The notes beneath the pieces are model-generated. The model did no database searches, was not told where the DNA came from, and saw only the letters and a program-made list of their open reading frames with translations. This document shows, piece by piece, positions 10,082 through 22,000 of a stretch of DNA of 64,000 bases. The position numbers and the translations under genes were made by a program. The first letter of the stretch is position 1; the number at the start of each line of letters is the position of its first letter. Source of the stretch: Engraulis encrasicolus (Eukaryota; Chordata; Actinopteri; Clupeiformes; Engraulidae); NCBI RefSeq assembly GCF_034702125.1, contig NC_085872.1:28737634-28801633 (forward strand), in the 5' to 3' direction.

Positions 10082-13000
10082 ATGCCCGGACATCTGCAAG
10101 AAGGTTTTGGTTGTGTTGTAACCAATCGGTTTGACCAACTATTGGATGATGAGTCAGACCCATTTGAAATACTGAAAGCAGCAGAGAACAAGAAAAAAGA
10201 TGGGGCCGCCGCTGGTTCAACGAAGACTGCTGCACAGGCTGCAAAGCAGCCGAAGAAAGAGTCTCAGAAAGATAGAAAGAACCCACTGCTGGATAAAAAA
10301 GAAGATTCACAGGCCCCTGTGCCTCTTAAGAAGGAGGGTAAGTGTGTACCTAAAAAGTTCTTAAGCAAAGCTTAAATCGAGGATGCAATCGTAGTGAAAA
10401 TATCGTGAGGTCAACATGGTTCCAGGCTGATATTATGGGTAAGTTAGAGGACATTTCTTAGTTTGTCTTGAAGTAATGTTATCCTACGCACGCCAGTATT
10501 TATCTTTAAACCATTTCCCAAAACAAGGTATCTGTTGACAACGGTAGCGTTGCTGGTTATGTGCGTCAGGCATGTTTACACGCAGTTTTCGACTAGACTA
10601 GCTCGATGGCTGCAAAGCTGCTATCAAGCTAGCCATAGCTGTCAAATCAGGGTGTTGGTGTTATAGCTAGATCTAGCTAAATAACGCAGGGAAGAGAGTG
10701 AGCATGCGAGTGGAGCTTATTTGAACTTTGTTGTTGGTCCACAGAAGATACATCTCTTAGTTGTATAGTTCAGAAAATGGTAGTTAGCACGATAGGAAGC
10801 GGTGCTCCGTTACAATGTAGCACGAAATAAACAGGCTGCTCATCTTCTGCAGCCTAAACAGTGTAATAACACTTTTCACCTCTCGTGAACTCTAAGTGAA
10901 ATGGCTTGACGTTGTTTTCACTATGCTCTCGTGCTGTGTCGTCAGGTGTGTTGCGCGGGCTTATTAATGTCCGTGCTGGCTGTTGTCAACCCTGTCACTC
11001 CCTGTGACAGTCAGATGACTGCTTTTCATAATAATGCATGGACTTGTTTGTTTTGTTGTGTGCGTAAAAATATGCTTAGCTGTGTTTGGGACTGGACATC
11101 CAACAGTTGTAAACACACATTTAGTTTGGGAAGTCGGGGGAGCCAATAGTTGTTACAGTATGTGACGTTATTGTTGTGTGGTCTATTTGTAGGCATGAGG
11201 AGAGTCGGTCGGAGGCCAGACCAACAAGGCCAGGCGGGCTCTCAACAGCAGGGAGGTCAGGGGGAGGGTCGTCAAGGTGACAGAAAGCCAGACCGACGAC
11301 CCCCACGCGAACGTCGCTTTGACAAACCAGCTGAAGACAAGCCGGAGGGAGGTGAATTCCCAGTGGACAAGTAAGTCATTGTGTTGTTCCTAAACCTGGG
11401 ATGCATGGTCGGAGTGGGAATCACAGGGTTACTCAGACTGTGATGCCATGTGGATTTGTTGCCTGTGTAGATGTAGGTTGTGTCATGATTGAGGTAGGCT
11501 ACTGCAGTACCTACAGATGATGCAGGGAAATACGTAAATGTAGGCCTACAAAACACCACAATACTCTCTAATTGAGAAAAAGCCACAATTATTCAAAATG
11601 CGGGAATTATGGATTTATTGACATCTCTAATTATGATTTATTGAAGAGGCTATGCTGTATTGTTATATCTGAAGCTGCTTTCAGACCTAGCATGGCATAA
11701 TGAATCTTCTGTTTCCCTGAGGTGCTGTATGGGAACTACAATAGTGGTTCCTAACATTTGGTTATGTTGACAGATGACTAGACATATATCCAGAAACTTA
11801 ATAGTAGGCTCCAATGTGAATTTAGCCTGGCAAATGCAACACCAACAAAAAACAGCCAAACTTGTGTGATCTGATTGTACTTATCTCGATTTGGGTAGCA
11901 GGTGTCAAAGTTTCAATGATATTGGCAATAAAACAATAATTTGCATTTAATATGCCATTGGTCTCTTTAAACATAGCACGCATACATGGCAACTCTGAAT
12001 TGTATGCACCCAGGCAAACTTAAACGGCTGAGTTTTGTTTAAAAGTCCTTTCACACATTTTTTCAAATGTTTTGTTGAACGTGCCACATAGGCTGCTGGT
12101 CTTGTTGTCGAAACAACAGACAATGGCAAGTCTGCGTGTCATCTTCTGAAAAATGGGCATAAACATATTAGTGCTTTGGCCACCCCATTTTGACTGACTG
12201 AAATGGTGTCTCCTCAGAGGAAAAAAAATCACTTGTGCTCCTGCACAATACCTACCATCAGTTTTAAGTCCTGCATACGATTTGGGAGTTGAAATAGGAA
12301 CTCATCACATTTTTTTCCCGCAATATTATGACAGAAGCCAGGTAAATTAGAGTACTTGTGTTAATCCAGAAGGAAATTAAGGTGTCTGTCAGCTTGCATA
12401 AATACAGAAAGGGGTCATTTCACGTGAAATCAGACACTTTGGGACCCGACCGACCCGGATTTCAATCATACTTGGTGTGCCTTTTCAGTAGCAAGGTAGC
12501 ACCCCAGAACTGCATTGGTTTGAATCTGACACTAATATTAAGGGAGAAACAGACTAGGAAAGGTTCACATGTGAGGGTAGGACACTATACATTCAGCCTT
12601 GAATATATCAGTCAGTGTTAGTCACAAAAAGATGCCTGTGGTGTTGTTTGAAAGCTCTTTTCTGGCTCTACATATTACACAATCGCCTTGGAATATAACT
12701 ACTCTCAGAATATGAATTATGATAAATTGAAAAATTAAAAATTGAATATCTAAAAAACTCATATTTTAAAATGGCCAGTTCCTTGTCCAAACGTAGCCGG
12801 CAATGTCATGAGCAGCACCTAAAATGCTGGTGTTCGGGTTGTTATTCATTTCAGAGAGAATTTGACTCACAAATATGGCGTCATACAGACCACTTACTAA
12901 TAATATGGTAATACCATAGTAGCATCACATGACAAAACAAAAACAAAACAAAAATGGTCAGTGTCCATGGTCCCAGGTTTCAGAAACTAAGGCAGATGTC

Positions 13001-16000
13001 CATTTATACACACCAAATGATGATATGTGAATTTTTGAACATTCCTTCTCTGTGTACCTGTGCCATCTTCCCTTTACCGTACTTTAAAGAGATAATCAAT
13101 GGCTACACTCTCATTTTGTACTCTACCAGTGCATTTGAAGCAGCAGCTGTGTCTTTTGTAGATAATGTATAAGTACGCAGGGGCGGAGTGGCCCACCTTT
13201 TCCCACCGGGAGAATTTTCCCCTTGGCGGCCCTCTTTAAAAAAAAAAAAAAAACAAACAAAAAAAACAAACAAAGCGAACAACATGGTTTCCTAACCAAA
13301 AAGACAAAAGCCACGAAATCTGCAGTCGTACTACATGTGGACATTAGTGTTGTCAAAATATCAACCTGAAGTGGAGAATTGTAGCCTACACCTTGATGAA
13401 ATGCACAGCCAGTGGTGTAGTCTACATAAAACGCAGGTATACGCACCCATTTCAAAATTTCAGGGATTACAGTATACCCACTTAAAATTGATTGATCCAT
13501 TATTTACAATAGCACAAATATATACAGTAGACTATACACACATCAAAACATGCTCAAATATACAGTATACCCACTTCAAAAAGTAGACTACACCACTGGA
13601 GCCATCATCACAGTCCAAAGCATTCATAGGCCTACTAGGTTAGGCTACATCACGCTACTGTTCCATGCAAATGTGCACTCCACTGTCATTTTGACAGTTT
13701 GAAATTGAAATATCGTTTAAGGCAGACAGGATGAGTGTGGGGTTTTGAGTGTGGGGATTTTTAGAAGAGTAGGCTTACAAAATATAGTATAGTAGCCTAT
13801 AGCTACAAAAAGTCTGTCTACATTGTGCAATAAACCCACCATGCAGCAAATAAGCCAAACCTAATAGCTACTTCAAACCACAACCATAAGTCAACAAAAT
13901 GTATAACCAAACGGTGTAGGCCTACCTTAAAACGCTGTCTTCGTCGCAGCAAATGTCTTTGTTTCTTGCAATCACTCTACTTTAATCCACAGCTTAGGCT
14001 ACACACCCAGCACTGGTCACATCAGAATCTTGTGTGGTAATTATTTTGTTCCATTTCTTCAGACATAGGCTACATCCTAAATGTACCACATATAAATATA
14101 TGTATGATAATAATATTATTTCGACTTTAAGGAGATATACTGACGGTCTAAAAAATCAAAACAAAACCCATTGCTTCTGTTAGGCGCAGTTCTCTTCCTT
14201 ACCACTTGGTGGAGTCTGTTCGTAACCCAAGTCAATAACCACAGAGCAAGTGAATGGACTGGAAAGACTGTAAACTGTAACAGTCGTGTGGAAATCGGAA
14301 AATAAATCATAATTTATTAATATTTCCATCCTTTGGTAACCAATATACATATCACAGGTTCTTCAAATACTGAAAACAAAACTGTGTTACTAAGATCTTG
14401 TAAACTTCCGCGATCTACGGTGTATGAAAATTATCAGTAGAGAAGGGGTGTGGCCAATTTACTGTTTGACACCGTCAGTGAGGTATTGCCGTCTGGTAGA
14501 CGGTATAAATACTGGTTAGTCAGCTATATTGAAATGCAGGGTAGTGAAAAGTGGGAAGTTAATGCTAATAAGTCCAATACTAGGGCCGGTTCAGAACGCA
14601 GTGCGGCCGCAGTATTATATTTCACGGCCGCGGCCCACCGGGACAAGTCCCCGATCTCCCGACGGCCACTCCGCGCCTGTAAGTACGTCCCTTTGCAGTT
14701 ACAGGTTACACTACCAGAAGCACATCCTGATGATCCATGACAAGTCTATCTAATCTGAAGGGAAAAGTGAAGGATGGAGATGGCCCATGAGGATGCAGGA
14801 AGTTCAGTTTCACCTCTCCAGTGCTCGGCATACATTCCTCAGCACATGCTAGCCACCAGTTGCCATCATATACAGCTACAACATACCCTTTGATGCTTGA
14901 AAATGTAACACATTCCTTTACTGAGCTCACTCTTTCAACTCTGCCTTCTCTGAATGCTGAAAATGGCCTAACTTCCACTGTGTCCATTGACAATGGGCAG
15001 AAGCTGTGTAGTTTTTGAGTACCTGGAATAGTTATTGCAGATTCAAACCTTTTCAACAGGTTCTCAGCTTCATGATGGTACATCTCTGTTGTGGCAAACT
15101 GGCAATGGATGTTCTTGACATTATCCTTGACTGACTCCTTGAACCAGGAACGTTTTTAAAACTATAGTTTTATAATTCAAGATGCTATTCAATCATTTCA
15201 CTGGAACAACCAGTGCAGGCCACAATCCATCCATTTGTATGCTACTACCAAGATCAGTTGAAACTGGGGAAAAAAATCTAACAACAAAACAGATTTTTTT
15301 CCCCAGTTTCAACTGATCTTGGTACCATTGCCAGTTTGCCACAACAGAGATGTACCATCATGAAGCTGAGAACCTGTTGAAAAGGTTTGAATCTGCAAGA
15401 ACTATTCCAGGTACTCAAAAACTACACAGCTTCTGCCTATTGTCAATGGACACAGTGGAAGTTAGGCCATTTTCAGCATTCAGAGAAGGCAGAGTTGAAA
15501 GAGTGAGCTCAGTAAAGGAATGTGTTACATTTTCAAGCATCAAAGGGTATGTTGTAGCTGTATATGATGGCAACTGGTGGCTAGCATGTGCTGAGGAATG
15601 TATGCCGAGCACTGGAGAGGTGAAACTGAACTTCCTGCATCCTCATGGGCCATCTCCATCCTTCACTTTTCCCTTCAGACCAGATAGTCTTGTCATGGAT
15701 CATCAGGATGTGCTTCTGGTAGTGGAACCTGTAACTGCAAAGGGACGTACTTATACATTATCTACAAAAGACACAGCTGTTGCTTCAAATGCACTGGTAG
15801 AGTACAAAATGAGAGTGTAGCCATTGATTATCTCTTTAAGGTAAGGTAAAGGGAAGATGGCACAGGTACACAGAGAAGGAATGTTCAAACATTCACATAT
15901 CATCATTTGGTGTGTATAAATGGACATCTGCCTTAGTTTCTGAAACCTGGGACCATGAACTGACCATTTTTGTTTTGTTTTTGTTTTGTCATGTGATGCT

Positions 16001-19000
16001 ACTATGGTATTACCATATTATTAGTAAGTGGTCTGTTATGACGCCATATTTGTGAGTCAAATTCTCTCTGAAATGAATAACAAACCGAACACCAGCATTT
16101 TAGGTGCTGCTCATGACATTGCCGGCTACGTTTGGACAAGGAACTGGCCATTTTTAAAATATGAGTTTTTTAGATATTCAATTTTTAATTTTTCAATTTA
16201 TCATAATTCATATTCTGAGAGTAGTTTTATTCCAAGGCGATTGTGTAATATGTAGAGCCAGAAAAGAGCTTTCAAACAACACCACAGGCATCTTTTTGTG
16301 ACTAACACTGACTGATATATTCAAGGCTGAATGTATAGTGTCCTACCCTCACATGTGAACCTTTCCTAGTCTGTTTCTCCCTTAATATTAGTGTCAGATT
16401 CAAACCAATGCAGTTCTGGGGTGCTACCTTGCTACTGAAAAGGCACACCAAGTATGATCGAAATCCGGGTCGGTCGGGTCCCAAAGTGTCTGATTTCACG
16501 TGAAATGACCCAAAGGCCTTATACACATAATTGTACATTGCAGTAAAAGTATAGCACACTCTTGAGTACCATCACATATGGTAATGATTGCTTGGTGAAA
16601 GTGGTGTTGAAATTTATTTTGCACATCTGCAAGTTGTGGGAAAATGTCTTTGACCCGATTGTCTTGGTCTTTGTACTATGCATTGCATGCAACAACATTG
16701 CGTTGATACTCCTTGCATAAAAAAAAAAAGTTCAGTTGCAACAGGGACCATACACAATCTGAGTGAAAAGATGGCTCATTCCAAATTATAGCTAATATGG
16801 CTAGTTTCTATATGCGGTCCATGTTTTGTTATGTATTTGTCCTTATTTGACACTTCCCTTGTCATGTCACCCTTTTGTCAGGCCGTCTAGCGACAGGCCT
16901 CTTCGTGGGCGTGGAGGCGGACGCGGTGGCCGTGGACGAGGACGTGGAATGGGACGGGGCGATGGCTTTGACTCTCGTGGCAAGCGTGAATTTGATCGAC
17001 ACAGTGGCACTGACAAATCGTAAGTTGTGGCTGGTGTTAACTCATGTCTGTCTGTGTTGTGTGTTTTGTGCGAAGCGTAGATGTGGTGGAAAGGATGTTG
17101 GATCTGGCCTTGGACTATAGTATCTTTGTTTATGACAAATGTTTTTTTTTTTTTTTTGCGTGATCATTCTTTTATCACATGCTGATAAATGAATGCAGAT
17201 CTATTCCAAGGACAACTTTTAAAGCTTTTTGTTGTTTTTGTCAACAGGCAGAAGTCTGAGGAGAAACGTAGTGGGAGTGGATCGCACAACTGGGGCAACG
17301 TGAAGGATGAAACTAGGTAAGGTAGTCACAAAACCCCATTTCCACTCAACTTTGATTAAAGAAAGCTGCTCTGGAATGGAACGGCGTTGTCTTTGTAACT
17401 CAGGAATCCAGCAGATTCTTTTTTTCTAAATCTGCATGTCATGTCCTAAGTCACGTAGTTCTGCTGTGTTATTCCATCGTCGCCAACGTGATGTCTTGAT
17501 GATGCGCATGTTGCCTGCATGACCAGTGGCCGCACGCAGTCAAATATGACGACGGTGTATCGGTCTGACGTGGTCATGAATGGGTTTCTCTGTCTCCCGT
17601 TGCAGTGAGCAAGACGTGGCTGCTACTCAAGAAGAAACCCATGAAGGAGAGCCACAAGCACCAGCTGACTCTGAGAATAAGTGAGTTTGTGTGTGCAGGA
17701 GCATCCCAAATGGAGTGGTCTCTACTTCATGGCTGTAGTGTAGACAGATACATAGCTGTGTAGTGGTTGCCTTCAAACCATTTTATGCAGAGGATATACT
17801 GTATGTTGTGCTTTATTATTAGTAAAATGGTAATGACAGGAGTCCTAAACTGTGGACTGGCTACACTGTTGACTCTCAGTACTGTCAATGTTGTTATGCG
17901 TTGAAGAGGAAGCCGTGGCGTTACGGTTAGGGAGATGGGCTTCAGCTCAAGGGGTTGCAGGTTCGAATCCCACTCATACCTCTCCCCACACCTCTATCCA
18001 TGGCTGAAGTGACCTTGAGCAAAGCACCTAACCCCACGTTGCTCCAGGGACTGTAAACAATACCCTGTAAATAACTGGCGGATAAAAGGTGTCAACTAAG
18101 TGTAATGTAATGTAATGTCATGTTATGACTCAGTTGAGCTTTTTCAGCAAACAGTGAGTTTAATGGGTGACAGATCCATCTGTAGGAAAAGGTCACGGAT
18201 GAGAGCGAGTGTTGAGCATGAGGGCATTGTGTCTTTGTCAATTTTGAAGGGAAAATGAAGCGGAGGAGGCAAAGGAGGAAGGCCCCAAAGAGATGACCTT
18301 GGACGAGTGGAAGGCCATGCAAAACAAGGAACGCACCAAGGTCGAGTTTAACATTCGCAAGCCCAACGAGGGAAACGATGGCCAATGGAAGAAGGGATAC
18401 GTGCTGCACAAGTCCAAGAGCGAGGATGTTGCTGCGGTAGGAGTCGTTTCTCTCTTCTTACATTACTGCCTTCATGAATACCCAAGGTCAAGAGTAGTTG
18501 AACACTTAAACAGTATTCACGCATAAGGTGCCCGAAAAATCAAACCGCAGCATTGCGTTTGAACGGGTCAGAATGGTGAAGATGGTTTTGCAGCTTGAAA
18601 TTGGATATGTATGATGCATGAACAGGTTTTTTCTTCTGCCTGTGTTATTGTATGACTTTGATAGAAAGCAAAGGTCCGTTGGGTTGCTTATGGTAGCTCG
18701 TCTTTTGATGAGCAAGGGCCTGTCAAAGTGTAGATTGAGTTATGGTTTGATGGATGGGGCAAGTACTAAGGAAAAATGATTGCCCTGTAATGCCTAGAGT
18801 TGTCATTTACCTTTCCTAGCCATCTGTGATTAGACAAATTGCTGAAATTCTTTGACTCTTACACATGTTCATGTGTCGGATGCATATTACCAGGACTCAA
18901 AATGAACACCCGCCAACGGTGGAAATTCAGTTTGGCTGGTAGAAAGGAAACTTACCAGCCACTTTGACTGATGGGTAGTGTATGCGTTGCCAGTAAAATA

Positions 19001-22000
19001 TAACGGCACTAGCCACGTTGATGGTTAACTTATAGCCCTGGTTATTACAGAAATGTGCTCTTTCCGGTCTGCTTTGTACATTTTTGCTAAATTGAAAATC
19101 ATAGTGAAGACATGTCTGCTTGCATAGTTTAAATATGGCGCTGGAGAACTGTAGTGTCTTCACCCGATGCCACCAAACACTGCAGCAGCATGTAGTCACG
19201 CATTAACAAGTGTATGGTGTGCTATGCATGATGGGACACATTTTTATTGAATATTATCAGACAGATGGTCTTAAAAAGGCTACAGGATAGTGCCTGCCAA
19301 GGTGTGCCAACTGCAAAGTCAACAGCACCAGAATCCAACGACCAAGCTCTCTGACGCCTATGAAGTCATGTGTGCGTACGTGTAACTTAGTCGCGCATAG
19401 AACCTCGTGTGGAATGCTGAGGGTATATCATCAGTATGATTTTTACAGGGTTTTCACTAATATATTGTCAGCATTCCAAACAAATATTGTATGTGTGACT
19501 TTAGTTAGACGCACGCCCGACTCTATAGGTGCCCCATTATCGGGGAATGATGGACACCTGCTCAGCCAGTCAGACGTTCCGTCTACTCACCGAATGATAT
19601 CACATTATCAGACACATTTGGATTCGGTCTTTGTTGTTGTTGTACTTTGTTGTGTCACAACGTTATTAGTCCGGTTGCAAGCTTTTCTCTATGCATTGCA
19701 TTCCTGCTTCATTAGTATTTCCTTACAATGGTATTTTGGATATCCATCAATGGAGAATGTTTTATGTGGGTTGAATTTTTACTGGACAGTTTATGAAAAA
19801 TGGTGTCCACTTTTACCCTTGGCCCACCCATACGTCCTGTGAAGTTGCACAAAAAGTCAGTCAAGGCAAGCTGGCTATCTGGGTGGGACCCAGTGAAAGT
19901 AGAGCAAGTCCAATGGCAAGAAGGGGCATATTGAATGCAAAGATGCATTAGTTTAGCCCCTGTAGCTTTATCTGAGATAAAGTACTCAGACCTTTTACAT
20001 TTCCAGAGCTCTTATCAGAATCTACTGGCCGGACCTTAGCTATCTGTAAGCTGGTACTCAATTATCATTTTAAAACACATTACGTCTGGGTCTGATATTG
20101 ACAGATGAGGCTACATTGGTGGCATCCTAAAAAGCCAATCAGCGAAGGGGTAAGCGGGAACAATGACTCAATCCAACATTACCTGGAGTTGGCTGATTAA
20201 ATAGGATGGAATCAGATGCGATCACGATTCATTCCGTGATCACCCCATTCCACCTGAAATTGGTGCTCAGTTAGGCTGTTCCAGGCCCTCTGTTCAATTC
20301 TAGGATGGTAAAACGAGTTTAAGACCAGTCGGTCTGTTTCAAACAAGCATTTGCATTTTGGTCTGATGGCTCCCATGATTTCTTTGAGTAAGGCTTAATG
20401 CAAAGTCTGTTCTAAGTCATTGAACCGACAAGTCTGATGCCCTGCGTAAACGGAGTGACCTGTGACCACTGGATATGGAAAAGGTTCTGGAGTGAACACT
20501 AACAATACAATACCCTGTAATGCATAGGAGTTCACTACATTAGTCTTATATCTAGATCAGTGGTTCTAAGCCTGGGGTGCGGGCCCCCCCGGGGGTGCGT
20601 TAGAGATTTCAGGGGGTGCACGGAATTTTGTTTGTGTTGAGGTTGTGACCAAAATTCTGCTTGCAAACATTATAATTAGGCCAAAGACCAAATTAAGACC
20701 AAATTAAAACATATTTGAAGGTATTGGTTAATGTGTCAGGCAAGAATCATTGTAATTTATCACCTAAGTTATTTTTTGTGCGTATACACATGTAGAAGTT
20801 TGGGTTGGGGGTGCACGGCTTGTCTTCCGCACAGAGAAGATGGTGCGTCAAGGAAAAAAGTTTAAGAACCACTGATCTAGATGGCCTGCTCACACTGCCA
20901 TACTCAAAGTACCACGCATACGTTGGACATCATCTCTCAATGGCAAAGAATATTTCAGGTCTGAAAATAAAAAACAAAACAGTATAGAAAAGTTGTTAAA
21001 GTTTTTCCATTGAGATCTTGGTTTGGTTCCTCTACACTGGTGATGTGCTGACTTGAATATGCACTGCTGCCTCAAAAGTGTAAAAAATGTAGGTCTTTGA
21101 GGTGCAGTGTTACAGATCCACAATTCCTTTTGGCAACACTTGACACCACCCTTGTAAAACTAGCCGAGAAACGTTACTATTGACTGTTGCAATGCGTAGC
21201 AGTTTACTCCTCCCAGAAGGACATTGCATGAGCAATTTAGATGGATTACCTGCTCTAATAACCTCCTTCTTCACCCTCATCACCTTTTTATGTTTTTGAA
21301 ATGCCTGATCTCTCTTCTCTTTTCATCACAAAGAAGGCTGGTGGTGGCCTGATTGACACTGGAGAGGCCGAAGCTGAGGTCTACAACAAGGTGAGTCTGA
21401 TATTCTCTGGCTCCCTACTCTCTCAGTCCTCAATACTGCACTATACCCCAACAATACTGGTTATATTCCCCCAGTGCGATGCACACCTTTGAAAAGCAAG
21501 GCTTGGCCCCTCTTTTCCAGCCATTTCGATTGCCATAATTCACCACCAAACACAACTATAATTTTCACACATGATCTATATCAGTAACACACTACGAAAA
21601 GGTGAAACAAAGGGCTCTTAGTGATCAAGAAGTTTTGTGGTATTTTCTACTCAACCCACCATGTTTCAAACCGGCCTCTAGACCTTGCTTGCAGGGGGTT
21701 TTTCTGTGATAATATGGTGTCCACCAGGTGGCGTCCACTCAGGTGTTACAGTTATCGGAGTCCCAAGTGTGCATGCGGCATTAAAGTTGCAATTTGCCTG
21801 TCACGCTTGTTCTGTTAAGGCACATCACATTGCTTTAGACCAGACCACACTGACCTCCTGTCTTGATTGTTCCTACCCCTCCAACTCTCCCTCCTCCTCC
21901 TCCTCTTTATCCTCCTCCTCCTCTTTATCCTCATTTCGTCGTCCTCCTCCTCCTCATCTTCTTCCTCCTCCTCCTGCTCCTCCCCCTCCTCATCCTCATC

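Larger units (their letters stand above)
12412..16511. mobile_element. Giant foldback (palindromic) element in serbp1 intron 2
   Basis: The two halves are reverse complements of each other. The left arm is 12,412-13,177 continued at 14,688-15,108, once the later hAT insertion is removed. The right arm is 15,325-16,511. Each arm is 1,187 bp and they differ at only scattered positions. The outer ends read GGGTCATTTCACGTGAAAT, and a 4 bp AAAG flanks both sides (12,408-12,411 and 16,512-16,515), a possible target duplication. The spacer of about 216 bp (15,109-15,324) is mostly unique but ends in a smaller hairpin (15,239-15,325). Each arm carries a copy of the same coding segment, pointing toward the outer end. 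The superfamily is unknown; a long-inverted-repeat DNA transposon derivative is the best guess. Confidence 0.85.

Noticed and set aside
19360..19842. 160-codon plus-strand open frame in serbp1 intron 6
   Set aside because: It is sizeable but has no domain pattern I recognise, and it is Cys/Leu/Val-rich as expected of random translation. It could be a repeat fragment; there is no support for a gene.
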